This document shows, one piece after another, positions 17,108 through 25,012 of a stretch of DNA of 64,000 nt. The notes below the pieces were generated by a model. It made no database searches and had not been told where the DNA came from. It saw nothing but the letters and a program-made list of their open reading frames with translations. Made by a program: the position numbers and the translations under genes. This DNA is from UBA4722 sp041690995 (GTDB taxonomy: Bacteria; Pseudomonadota; Gammaproteobacteria; DSM-16500). Each line of letters opens with the position of its first letter. The first letter of the stretch is position 1. The stretch is taken from the NCBI GenBank assembly GCA_041690995.1, contig JBEPVM010000004.1, positions 5,388-69,387 of the forward strand, written 5' to 3'.

Positions 17108-17800
17108 TTAAGGATTTAAGGAAAATCGTAGATCATAAATCTGACGTCCTGCGCGCTGAGCCTGCTGTTCAAATTTAGTGATAATAGGCCGTCCTGGGGA
17201 GCGTTCTGAAAAATTGCGAGCACCTGCAAGATTAGTTAATGCAGGTATATTCGATAATACTTTCATCATATCAATCGCATAATCTTGCCAGTCAGTGGCT
17301 AAATGCAATTCGCCGTTGGGTTTTAATTGAGTGAGAAGCAATTTCACAAACTCCGTTTGAATTAAACGTCTTTTATGGTGTCGTCGTTTTGGCCAAGGAT
17401 CTGGAAAAAAGAGTTGTATAGTGTGCAGGCTTTGAGAAGGGATACAGGGAGCCAATACTTCAACTGCATCGGTATTATAAATGCGAATATTGTGTATTTT
17501 ATTCGCAAGGATATTTAATAATAATGTTCCAACGCCTGGCTTATGGGTTTCAATACCGATAAAGTTTTTCTCAGGCTGAGCCATTGCTGCGGCTAATAGA
17601 GAATGGCCTGAACCAAAGCCAATTTCTAAAAGAGTAGAGGCTGTTCTTTGAAAAACAGTGGCAAAATTGATAAAGCCATTAGCAATATCTAACCCGAACT
17701 CAGGCCATAAGGTTTTTAAAGCCTGTTGTTGTGCTTCGGTCATTCGGCTATCGCGGCGCACAAAACTACGGACACGGCGGTATGGTGTGGTATTATGCAT
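17108..17800 (-). CDS. trmB: tRNA (guanine-N7-)-methyltransferase
   Basis: A 230-residue SAM-dependent enzyme that makes m7G46 in tRNA variable loops. Visible features are LEIGFGSGHSLLAAA (SAM motif I), NFIGIETHKPGVGTLL, IRIYNTDAVEVL, QLFFPDPWPKRRHHKRRL (the catalytic PDPWpK segment) and LHLATDWQDYA, ending with FSERSPGRPIITKFEQ. All signature residues and length match the family. It is a single gene, divergent from metN by 33 bases, with its 3' end against the palindromic element. Confidence 0.96.
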   Translation of the reverse strand: MHNTTPYRRVRSFVRRDSRMTEAQQQALKTLWPEFGLDIANGFINFATVFQRTASTLLEIGFGSGHSLLAAAMAQPEKNFIGIETHKPGVGTLLLNILANKIHNIRIYNTDAVEVLAPCIPSQSLHTIQLFFPDPWPKRRHHKRRLIQTEFVKLLLTQLKPNGELHLATDWQDYAIDMMKVLSNIPALTNLAGARNFSERSPGRPIITKFEQQAQRAGRQIYDLRFSLNP

Positions 17801-17833
17801 TTTTTATAAAATTATTTTATTAATGGTATCTTT

Positions 17834-18883
17834 ATGATTGTCTTGGAACATATTCACAAGCACTATACCACGCCAAAAGGGACTGTCCAAGCATTGCGCG
17901 ATATTAATTTAAAAGTGGCGCCTAAAGAAATTTTTGGTGTCATTGGCAAAAGCGGTGCGGGGAAAAGTTCACTGATTCGCTGTATTAATTTATTAGAAAC
18001 ACCCACGAGTGGGAAAATTATTGTCGCGGATGAGGAATTAACAGCGTTATCTCCCATGAAATTGCGTGCGTCAAGACGAAAAATCGGGATGATTTTTCAG
18101 CATTTTAATTTGCTGGCTTCGCGTAATGTCTATGACAATATTGCATTGCCTTTGGAGCTTGCAGGGTATACGCGTAAACAAATAGCAGAGACTATTTCGC
18201 CATTGTTAGAATTAACCTATTTAAAAGATAAAAAATCAGCTTATCCAGCGCAGCTTTCAGGAGGGCAAAAACAGCGAGTCGCCATTGCGCGTGCTTTGGC
18301 TTCCAAACCGCAGGTATTATTATCGGATGAAGCAACGTCAGCACTTGATCCAGAAACGACTTTGTCTATTTTGAACTTATTAAAAAATATTCGAGATACC
18401 TTAAATTTAACCATTTTATTGATTACGCATGAAGTCACAGTAGTTAAAACAATCTGCGATCGTGTGGCTATTTTGCACGAGGGTGTGCTTGTTGAAGAAA
18501 ATACAGTAGGAGAATTTTTCGCGCATCCCAAAACAGATATTGCCAGGAATTTTATTGCGTCATCGGTATTGCAACATTTGCCTGTGGCTATTAAGCAGCA
18601 TTTGCTCGTATTCGAACAGCCTGATACACATCCTGTATTACGCTTATGGTTTTTGCAAGGCACAGCAACGCAACCGATTATTTCTGAAATCAGTCGGCAG
18701 TTTCATTTACATATTAATATCTTACAAGCGAATGTAGAGTATATTAAAAATCATGTGATGGGGATCATGGTGGTTACTTTAAGAGGGGATACGTCAACGA
18801 TTCAGCCTGCTATTGATTATTTAAAACAACGTAATGTTCAAGTCGAGGTGATGGGTTATGTTCCAAATGACATTATTTTTTGA
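17834..18883 (+). CDS. metN: Methionine ABC transporter ATP-binding protein MetN
   Basis: A 349-residue ATPase that powers D/L-methionine import. Walker A GKSGAGKSS (about residues 38-46), the Q-loop FQHFNLLASRNVYDN, signature LSGGQKQRVAIARALA, Walker B VLLSDEATSALDPET and the H-switch LLITHEV are all present. The C-terminal ~80 residues form the NIL domain, which in MetN binds methionine and gives trans-inhibition by the substrate, so post-translational feedback is likely. First gene of the metN-metI-metQ operon; it overlaps metI by 26 bases. I see no SAM riboswitch or T-box upstream. Confidence 0.96.
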   Translation: MIVLEHIHKHYTTPKGTVQALRDINLKVAPKEIFGVIGKSGAGKSSLIRCINLLETPTSGKIIVADEELTALSPMKLRASRRKIGMIFQHFNLLASRNVYDNIALPLELAGYTRKQIAETISPLLELTYLKDKKSAYPAQLSGGQKQRVAIARALASKPQVLLSDEATSALDPETTLSILNLLKNIRDTLNLTILLITHEVTVVKTICDRVAILHEGVLVEENTVGEFFAHPKTDIARNFIASSVLQHLPVAIKQHLLVFEQPDTHPVLRLWFLQGTATQPIISEISRQFHLHINILQANVEYIKNHVMGIMVVTLRGDTSTIQPAIDYLKQRNVQVEVMGYVPNDIIF

Positions 18884-19502
18884 GGCAACGTTTAAAACGA
18901 TGTACATGGTATTTCTTTCAGGGTTGTTTGCAACCTTCATAGGATTGCCCTGGGGTATTTTTTTATATATTTTACATCGGGGCAATATTGCTTCGCAGCC
19001 ATTTATCTATCAAATACTTGCGATCGTAGTCAACATCATGCGCTCTATTCCATTTATTATTTTGATGGTTGCAATGATTCCTTTTACTCGAATGATTGTT
19101 GGCTCTTCGATTGGTACGAATGCAGCCATTGTGCCACTGAGTTTATGCGCAATGCCATTTATTGCGCGCGTGGTTGAAAATGCATTGGTAGAGGTAGACA
19201 AGGGGTTGATAGAAGCAGCTATTGCGATGGGAGCGAATGCGTGGCAAATTATCTGTAAAGTATTAATCCCCGAAGCCTTACCCAATATTATTAACGGATT
19301 GACATTGACGATGGTAAGCTTAATTGGTTATTCTGCCATGGCAGGCGCAGTAGGCGGTGGTGGTTTGGGCGATTTGGCAATACGCTATGGCTATCAGCGT
19401 TTTGATACGTTTATTATGCTGGTTACTATTGTGCTTATGATTATTCTAGTGCAAGCGGTGCAATTTTTGGGTGATACATTGGCAAAAAAAATAAAGAGGT
19501 AG
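18858..19502 (+). CDS. metI: Methionine ABC transporter permease MetI
   Basis: A 214-residue inner-membrane permease with five hydrophobic helices. The EAA-type coupling loop is clear (VDKGLIEAAIAMGANAWQIICKVLIPEALPNI), and LVSLIGYSAMAGAVGGGGLGDLAIRYGYQRF is the family's conserved segment. Together with MetN it forms the translocation core. The ATG at 18858 lies inside metN; a second ATG at 18867 would also fit. It is 5 bases ahead of metQ. Confidence 0.95.
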   Translation: MFQMTLFFEATFKTMYMVFLSGLFATFIGLPWGIFLYILHRGNIASQPFIYQILAIVVNIMRSIPFIILMVAMIPFTRMIVGSSIGTNAAIVPLSLCAMPFIARVVENALVEVDKGLIEAAIAMGANAWQIICKVLIPEALPNIINGLTLTMVSLIGYSAMAGAVGGGGLGDLAIRYGYQRFDTFIMLVTIVLMIILVQAVQFLGDTLAKKIKR

Positions 19503-19507
19503 AAATC

Positions 19508-20317
19508 ATGCAGAAAATTAAAATTATTTCTTTAAAATGGCTTGTTATAATATTTGCTGTATTAGTCACAGCGTGCCATTCTCCAAATTCTGATAAAAAT
19601 ATGATAAAGATAGGAACTATCGCAGGTCCTGAAACAGATATTATGAAAGTCGCCAAGGCTGTCGCGAAAAAACAATTTGGCGTGGACATAAAAATTATTG
19701 AATTTACCGATTATCTTGAACCGAATGCGGCTTTAAGTGACGGTAGCATTGATGCTAATTTATTCCAGCATCAACCTTATTTGGACCAACAAATCAAAGA
19801 TAGGCATTATAATTTTGTCGTGATTGGCAAAACATTTATTTACCCAATGGGTGTTTATTCTGCAAAAATAAAATCCTTGCAGCAGATACCAGAAGGGAGT
19901 GTGGTTGCAATACCCAATGATCCCAGTAACGAAGGACGGGCTTTATTGTTATTACAAAAAGCAAAACTCATCCAGTTAAAAATAGGAACGGATCATTATG
20001 TGATGCCTGAAAATATTATAGATAATCCCAAAAAACTGGTCTTTAAAGAATTGGATGCCGCTCAAATTGCGCGGAGTTTACCTGATGTGACTATTGGAGT
20101 GATTAATACGAATTATGCCATTCCTGCAGGGCTCACGCCGACAAAAGATGCTTTATTCCTCGAAGGGAAAGATTCACTGTACGCTAATATTATTGTGATT
20201 CGTTCTGATGAAGTAAAAGAATTGAAAATGAAACAATTGGTCGCGGCCCTGCACTCAAATGCGGTCGTAAAAGCGGCTCAAACTATTTTTGGAGGACAGG
20301 CGATTGCTGCCTGGTAA
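19508..20317 (+). CDS. metQ: Methionine-binding lipoprotein MetQ
   Basis: A 269-residue substrate-binding lipoprotein of the NLPA/MetQ family. The signal peptide ends in VTAC (Cys at about residue 22), anchoring it to the periplasmic face of the inner membrane. Conserved segments include IKIGTIAGPETDIMKVAKAV, IIEFTDYLEPNAALSDGSID, NLFQHQPYLDQQ, AIPNDPSNEGRALLLLQKA and INTNYAIPAGLTP, the residues that line the methionine pocket. It completes the MetNIQ importer, so this organism probably takes methionine from its surroundings. Confidence 0.95.
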   Translation: MQKIKIISLKWLVIIFAVLVTACHSPNSDKNMIKIGTIAGPETDIMKVAKAVAKKQFGVDIKIIEFTDYLEPNAALSDGSIDANLFQHQPYLDQQIKDRHYNFVVIGKTFIYPMGVYSAKIKSLQQIPEGSVVAIPNDPSNEGRALLLLQKAKLIQLKIGTDHYVMPENIIDNPKKLVFKELDAAQIARSLPDVTIGVINTNYAIPAGLTPTKDALFLEGKDSLYANIIVIRSDEVKELKMKQLVAALHSNAVVKAAQTIFGGQAIAAW

Positions 20318-20326
20318 GTAGGCGAC

Positions 20327-20791
20327 ATGAAAAAATTTCTTATTAGGCTGTTTTATTTCGGGTGCTACCTATTATGTGCTGGCTGTGTGTCATATAAAAA
20401 TGGCGCGTATGATATAAATGACTCGCATACCCAAAATAAATTAGGTGTGAAATATTTATTGGGGCAAGGCGTTGTACAAGATGATACGATAGCGCGCGCT
20501 TGGTTTGAGAAAGCTGCCCGTCAAGGTAACTCTTATGCTGAAAATGAATTAGGTTATTTATATGCTGCAGGCAGAGGTGTTGTACACAATGATGTGACTG
20601 CGTTGCAGTGGTATCAAAAAGCAGCAGACCATGGTCTCGCAAGCGCGCAATATAATGCGGGGTTGATGTATGCAAATGGGATTGGCACGCCTATTGATCA
20701 AGCAAAAGCAAAACAATTATTTCAGATGGCGGTATCACAGGGGTTTCAGCCAGCGCATAAAGCTTTAGCGCAACTGGATAAGGCTCAATAA
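20327..20791 (+). CDS. Sel1-repeat lipoprotein
   Basis: A 154-residue lipoprotein with the lipobox LCAGC (Cys at about residue 20). At least three Sel1-like repeats follow, of the type AxxxLGxxYxxGxGVxxDxxxAxxWFxKAAxQG (for instance KYLLGQGVVQDDTIARAWFE, LYAAGRGVVHNDVTALQWYQ and MYANGIGTPIDQAKAKQLFQ). Such proteins are protein-interaction scaffolds; in Legionella the Sel1 proteins LpnE and EnhC influence host entry and trafficking, but no specific role can be assigned here. It lies between metQ and rsmA and may be co-transcribed with them. Confidence 0.88.
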   Translation: MKKFLIRLFYFGCYLLCAGCVSYKNGAYDINDSHTQNKLGVKYLLGQGVVQDDTIARAWFEKAARQGNSYAENELGYLYAAGRGVVHNDVTALQWYQKAADHGLASAQYNAGLMYANGIGTPIDQAKAKQLFQMAVSQGFQPAHKALAQLDKAQ

Positions 20792-20795
20792 CAGA

Positions 20796-21704
20796 ATGCG
20801 AAAGCGCTTTGGTCAGCATTTTCTACGTGACTCGCAGGTAATTCAATCGTTGGTCGATAGGATAGCACCCGAACAAGGACAGTGTATGGTAGAGATTGGT
20901 CCAGGGCAAGGCGCGTTGACTCTGCCTATTTTAGAAAAAGTGGGGCGACTGGATGTCGTTGAGCTGGATCGTGATTTGATTCCCGCCTTAAAAACGCATT
21001 GTACGGAAAAAGGTGATTTAATTGTCCACCAAGCGGATGCCTTGAAATTTAATTTTGCGAGTTTGGTTCAGGCCGATCTGATCTCTCATCCTGCGCTGCG
21101 AGTCATTGGTAATTTACCTTATAATATTTCGACGCCACTCATTTTCCATTTATTAAACTATGCTGCATTGATTATAGATATGCATTTTATGCTGCAAAAG
21201 GAAGTGGTTGACCGTTTGGCGGCGCAACCTGGAACGGGCGAATATGGACGTTTGAGTATTATGGTGCAATACCATTGTCAGGTGACTTCGCTTTTTAATG
21301 TGCCGCCTTCTGCGTTTTATCCTATGCCTAAGGTAGAATCGAGCGTGGTGCGTTTGATTCCTTATCAAGTTTCGGTTGAAGAAAGTTTAGATAAAGTTTC
21401 AGCACTCCAAACAGCACAATCCCTGTGCTTGACGATGCCATCCATGGCATCGAGTCGTGCTGAAACCTTATCTAAACTTTCTTCTCACGTGCAGAGAAAT
21501 TTTCCTGTCGCGAAAAACTATCTGCATTTTTCTGTTCTTGTTCGAGAGGCATTTTCATATCGCCGTAAGACATTACGTAATAGTTTAAAAAATCAGGTGA
21601 GTGATGAAGAGTGGTCTCAAATGGACATTAATCCTAAGTTGCGGCCAGAAGAATTGCGTGTCGAAGATTATATATATATCAGTAATCGGTTACAGCAAAA
21701 ATGA
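20796..21704 (+). CDS. rsmA: 16S rRNA (adenine1518/1519-N6)-dimethyltransferase RsmA (KsgA)
   Basis: A 302-residue SAM-dependent dimethylase of the 16S rRNA helix 45 loop. MRKRFGQHFLRD, VEIGPGQGALT (SAM site), ELDRD, GNLPYNIST (catalytic NLPY at about 106-109) and AFSYRRKTLRNSLKN are intact. The protein is about 30 residues longer than usual. The excess lies at residues about 195-230, between the VVRLIP strand and the AFSxRRK helix, and coincides with a 107-bp palindromic element in the DNA, apparently inserted in frame. The insertion point is in the C-terminal helical region, so catalysis could survive. It overlaps apaH by 4 bases. Confidence 0.94.
   Translation: MRKRFGQHFLRDSQVIQSLVDRIAPEQGQCMVEIGPGQGALTLPILEKVGRLDVVELDRDLIPALKTHCTEKGDLIVHQADALKFNFASLVQADLISHPALRVIGNLPYNISTPLIFHLLNYAALIIDMHFMLQKEVVDRLAAQPGTGEYGRLSIMVQYHCQVTSLFNVPPSAFYPMPKVESSVVRLIPYQVSVEESLDKVSALQTAQSLCLTMPSMASSRAETLSKLSSHVQRNFPVAKNYLHFSVLVREAFSYRRKTLRNSLKNQVSDEEWSQMDINPKLRPEELRVEDYIYISNRLQQK
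21378..21484. repeat. Palindromic element inserted in frame in rsmA
   Basis: Two 28-base arms (21378-21405, gaagaaagtttagataaagt...; and 21457-21484) pair with one mismatch. The 51-base interior carries further small hairpins (gcacaatccctgtgc and gatgccatccatggcatc). The element keeps the reading frame open and accounts for the extra residues of RsmA. It recalls Rickettsia palindromic elements (RPE), which insert in frame in genes, although the sequence itself is not one I recognise. Confidence 0.82.
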
Positions 21705-22504
21705 ATTATGCCATTGGTGACATCCAAGGTTGTTTCAGCGTGCTGGAAAGATTGCTTGCGCATATTGAATTTGATCCTGCAAAAGATAGATTATGGTTTA
21801 CAGGTGATTTAGTCAATCGTGGGTCGCAGTCTTTAGAAACATTGCGATTTATTAAAAATTTAGGCGAACACCATGTGGTTGTGCTGGGTAACCATGATTT
21901 GCATTTGCTGGCATTGTTTTATGGTGTACGCCATGGATGGAAAGAAGATACACTCGATGCTGTTTTAAATGCGCATGATTGCAGTGAATTAATGATATGG
22001 TTAAGCCAAAAACCTTTGTTATATCACGATGCAGATTTAGGTTTTACGATGGTTCATGCAGGTCTTGCCTCGAGTTGGGATTTAGCAACAGCAAAAAGAT
22101 TAGCGAAAGAAGTAGAAACAGTGATGCAGGGTCCATCAGCCAGTGATTTTTTTAAAAATATGTATGGAAATTTTCCTGATCATTGGGATGAACAATTGAC
22201 TGGCTGGGATAGGCTGCGTTGTATCACGAATTATTTGACGCGGTTGCGTTTTTGTCATCAAGACGGGCGTATGGAGTTCCATGCGAAAGGCAAGTGTGAA
22301 TCATCACCTGATTTAATTCCCTGGTTTAAAGTAAAACCGCGAGCAAATTCAGATTTAAAAATTATTTTTGGCCATTGGGCGGCGTTAGAAGGGGTGACCC
22401 ATACTCCAAATGCGTATGCCCTAGACACAGGTTGTGTCTGGGGCTATCAGCTTACTGCGATGCGGTTGGAGGATGAGAGGCGGTTTAGTGTTATGAGCTT
22501 GTGA
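21701..22504 (+). CDS. apaH: Bis(5'-nucleosyl)-tetraphosphatase, symmetrical
   Basis: A 267-residue metallophosphatase that splits Ap4A into two ADP, limiting this alarmone. Metallophosphoesterase motifs are present in order: AIGDIQGCFSVLERLL (D-x-H variant, with Gln as in ApaH), WFTGDLVNRG (GDxVxRG), VVLGNHDLHLLAL (GNHD), MVHAGLASSWD and FGHWAALEG with ALDTGCVWG. It starts within the rsmA stop (ATGA), the standard rsmA-apaH coupling. Its end overlaps the 3' end of a convergent coiled-coil gene by 14 bases. Confidence 0.96.
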   Translation: MNYAIGDIQGCFSVLERLLAHIEFDPAKDRLWFTGDLVNRGSQSLETLRFIKNLGEHHVVVLGNHDLHLLALFYGVRHGWKEDTLDAVLNAHDCSELMIWLSQKPLLYHDADLGFTMVHAGLASSWDLATAKRLAKEVETVMQGPSASDFFKNMYGNFPDHWDEQLTGWDRLRCITNYLTRLRFCHQDGRMEFHAKGKCESSPDLIPWFKVKPRANSDLKIIFGHWAALEGVTHTPNAYALDTGCVWGYQLTAMRLEDERRFSVMSL

Positions 22505-23738
22505 AGGAAAACAAACTTTTTTTCGGCGGTGCATCTATACCTTCTTCTTTTTCAATAGATTTTATTAAAGCCTTTATCTTGTTTTTGCCAGTGACAGTAG
22601 AGAATCCAAAAAAGTTTAATCCAGAGCTACCTCTAAGCGTTGGATTTTTTCTTCCTGTGGATACCATCTGAGTTTGAAGAGTCGTTAATATATCTTTTGC
22701 TTCAGCATAAGTATTATTTTGATTGTCGGCTGTGAGAAAAGAATTGAATTTTTCTATTGCGGCTTTAATAGATTCTTGTCTGGCTGTTATAATCTTTTTT
22801 ATGCTTTCATCTTTTTCAAGTGAATAGTCGTTATTTAACCGCGTTATTTCTGTATGCAATCCTTTATAAACATTTAAATAACATATTTTTTGGGCTAATT
22901 GTTTCCACTGATTTGCTATTAATTCCGATTGCTCTTGCGCAGCAATATTTTGAAGTCTTTCTATCTTTTTTACAAAGTAACGTGCATGATTTCTCATGCT
23001 AGCATCATAATCACAAGCTTTCGCATCCTCAAGTTCTTCCTGGTGTCGCGAGTAAAAATCTTGTAACGATTTCTTTGCCAATTCTAAATCTTCTTTTAAT
23101 TTTTTAAGTTCTTTATTTCCTAATATTAAAGGTTTCTGAGCAGCCGCATCATCTTCTATAGTATGGATTCGGGATGAAGAACTATCGTTTTCTTGCAAAA
23201 GTTGTAGATCATTCTGCAGCAAAGCACAAATTTCCTGAAGATCGCTTGAACCAAAATTCTCAGACGTATTATTAGTAGGTTTTTTTATTTTTTTCGCTTG
23301 TGTTTCTTTCTCATACGCCTGTTTAAGACGATTATATTCCTGGGCATTTGTAGCTGGAACACAATTATTAAATAGATTTTCCAAGTCCTTCGTGCGGGTA
23401 TGGTCTTTAACAAAGGTTGTAGAAAGAGCGTTATAAAACCCCATTAATTTTATAGCAATAGTCCCTTGGTAGCTTAACGCTTCCTCTATGCTATTCAATT
23501 GAAAGTCATCTAAATTTTCTCTATATGTTGTCTTGAATACAAACCATCTAAATAGCACTTTTTGTAAGAGAGCATTAAGTTTGTTTCTTGCATGGGTATC
23601 GTTTCGTAATTGTTGAGCTTCTTTAATCGTATTCTCTATTGCTTGGTAATTGTCTACAGTGAGCATCGGTTCGCTTACTTCGCCATTGACCATGTTTAAT
23701 TCATAACGATAAGGCTGGTTGTTTCTATTAAGTGACAT
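22491..23738 (-). CDS. Coiled-coil protein of unknown function; possible effector
   Basis: A 415-residue hydrophilic protein with no signal peptide or membrane helix. Long heptad-like, Lys/Glu/Gln-rich helices run through about residues 30-65, 130-160, 200-270 and 290-400 (for example KELKKLKEDLELAKKSLQDF and KIERLQNIAAQEQSELIANQ). The tail (KKSLFSFTSS) is Ser/Phe-rich. GGGGAGAA precedes the ATG by 9 bases. I recognise no family. Large coiled-coil orphans of this type are frequent among Dot/Icm effectors of Legionella and Coxiella, but no secretion signal can be proved here. It overlaps apaH tail to tail, so convergent transcription may matter. Confidence 0.7.
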   Translation of the reverse strand: MSLNRNNQPYRYELNMVNGEVSEPMLTVDNYQAIENTIKEAQQLRNDTHARNKLNALLQKVLFRWFVFKTTYRENLDDFQLNSIEEALSYQGTIAIKLMGFYNALSTTFVKDHTRTKDLENLFNNCVPATNAQEYNRLKQAYEKETQAKKIKKPTNNTSENFGSSDLQEICALLQNDLQLLQENDSSSSRIHTIEDDAAAQKPLILGNKELKKLKEDLELAKKSLQDFYSRHQEELEDAKACDYDASMRNHARYFVKKIERLQNIAAQEQSELIANQWKQLAQKICYLNVYKGLHTEITRLNNDYSLEKDESIKKIITARQESIKAAIEKFNSFLTADNQNNTYAEAKDILTTLQTQMVSTGRKNPTLRGSSGLNFFGFSTVTGKNKIKALIKSIEKEEGIDAPPKKSLFSFTSS

Positions 23739-23823
23739 AAGGCATTTCTCCCCACAAATAAAAAATTATAAGAAATAATACAGCTTTTTGATGTAAAAAT
23801 CGAGCTTTATATTGCAGAATAGA

Positions 23824-24315
23824 CTATTTTCGATCTAATACTTTGAAACTATAAGAATAATTGTTTTCTTTATCTGGCGCATGATCGAGGCGTTCGACTT
23901 CCTGCCATTCGGCTAGATTTAGCTCAGGAAAGTAGGTATCCCCTGGAATATCTTGATGGATTACTGTGAGATATAAACGCTGTGTGAGGGGTAAGGTTTC
24001 TTGAAAGAGTAATGCCCCGCCAATAATGAAAATTTCTTCGCTTTTTTGTTCAGAAGCGGTGGTTAAAGCGCTTTCTATTGAATGAGCCACGATACAGCCA
24101 GGTGCTTGAAACTGTAGATCTCGACTAATAACGATATTACATCGACCTGGTAATGGACGGCCAATAGATTCATAGGTTTTACGACCCATTAAAATAGGTT
24201 TTCCCAGGGTGATTTTTTTGAAATGCTTTAAATCCGCAGGCAGGTGCCACGGGAGTTGGTTGTTTTTGCCAATCACACGATTGGTGGACATGGCTATAAT
24301 AGCGGAGATGCGCAT
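23824..24315 (-). CDS. folA: Dihydrofolate reductase
   Basis: A 163-residue NADPH-dependent enzyme reducing dihydrofolate to tetrahydrofolate. Motifs are IIAMSTNRVIGKNNQLPWHLPADLKHFK (substrate loop, with acidic Asp at about residue 27), PILMGRKTYESIGRPLPGR (NADPH site), EEIFIIGGALLFQETL and YLTVIHQDIPGDTYFPEL. Length is typical of chromosomal type I enzymes, the trimethoprim target. It is divergent from the RHH/ParE module, 165 bases away. Confidence 0.96.
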   Translation of the reverse strand: MRISAIIAMSTNRVIGKNNQLPWHLPADLKHFKKITLGKPILMGRKTYESIGRPLPGRCNIVISRDLQFQAPGCIVAHSIESALTTASEQKSEEIFIIGGALLFQETLPLTQRLYLTVIHQDIPGDTYFPELNLAEWQEVERLDHAPDKENNYSYSFKVLDRK

Positions 24316-24429
24316 GGATCAGAATCCTAATTGACGGTGTCGTCTTTGTATGGTTAAGCTAAGTCCAAAATTATACAGTATTTTTTTTAAGATGCAGTCA
24401 CAAAAATTAATATGTACATGGCAAAATAA

Positions 24430-24457
24430 TTGAAAGATGCTAAAATGATGGTATTAA
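24430..24457 (+). promoter_or_regulatory. Candidate sigma-70 promoter of the RHH/ParE module
   Basis: TTGAAA (24430-24435), a 16-base spacer and TATTAA (24452-24457) lie 23 bases before the antitoxin ATG; GGTGA just before the ATG (24473-24477) serves as the ribosome-binding site. Confidence 0.45.
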
Positions 24458-24480
24458 CATCAGATGTATACAGGTGAACT

Positions 24481-24732
24481 ATGAATAATTCCACTTTAGT
24501 TTCTGTTCGGGTGAAACCAGAAGTAGCTCAGCGTTTAGAATTATTAGCTGAAGCTACCAAACGATCAAAATCTTATTTGGCAGCGGAAGCGCTAGAAGAG
24601 TATTTAGATATTCATGAATGGCAAGTACAGGCTATTCAAGAGGGCATCGAAGCAGTCAACCATGATGAAACAGAAAGCATTGAAGATGTAAGAGAATATT
24701 GGAAACAACGCCTTGACGATTCGACTCACTAA
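24481..24732 (+). CDS. Ribbon-helix-helix (CopG/ParD-like) antitoxin
   Basis: An 83-residue antitoxin. The N-terminal TLVSVRVKPEVAQRLELLAEATKRSKSYLAAEA segment has the ribbon-helix-helix pattern that binds operator DNA as a dimer. The acidic C-terminus (EGIEAVNHDETESIEDVREYW) is the toxin-wrapping part. It overlaps the toxin gene by 20 bases, the typical type II layout, and probably autorepresses the promoter just upstream. Confidence 0.88.
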   Translation: MNNSTLVSVRVKPEVAQRLELLAEATKRSKSYLAAEALEEYLDIHEWQVQAIQEGIEAVNHDETESIEDVREYWKQRLDDSTH

Positions 24733-24997
24733 ACCGGCTATTAATGACTTGCGTGAAGTCGAAGCCTATATTTGCCAGGATAATCCATCGGCCGCGGTCA
24801 ATACTGTTAATCGTATATTGGAAGCCATCGAATATTTAGAAAAATTTCCTGGGATAGGAAGAGCTGGGCGGGTGCCAGATACTCGTGAGCTAATCATTAA
24901 TGGCATATCTTTTATTGCCATTTACCAAGTTCGTATGCAAGTTATTTTTATATTACGTGTTTTACACGCGGCCAGGAAGTGGCCACAAAAATTATAG
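24713..24997 (+). CDS. RelE/ParE-family toxin
   Basis: A 94-residue toxin of the RelE/ParE superfamily. Conserved features are TKPAINDLREVEAYI, AVNTVNRILEAIEYLEKFPGIGRAGR, TRELIINGISFIAIYQV and FILRVLHAARKWP (the terminal RVLHAARxWP motif). ParE members poison gyrase and RelE members cleave mRNA; the RVLHAAR ending is common to both, so the target is open. The start is TTG at 24713 inside the antitoxin gene, which keeps toxin synthesis low and coupled. Confidence 0.88.
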   Translation: MTIRLTKPAINDLREVEAYICQDNPSAAVNTVNRILEAIEYLEKFPGIGRAGRVPDTRELIINGISFIAIYQVRMQVIFILRVLHAARKWPQKL

Positions 24998-25012
24998 GGT
25001 ATCTTACTTTTT

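Noticed and set aside
17800..17834. SAM riboswitch or T-box before metNIQ
   Set aside because: Only 33 bases separate trmB and metN, and no such fold is visible.
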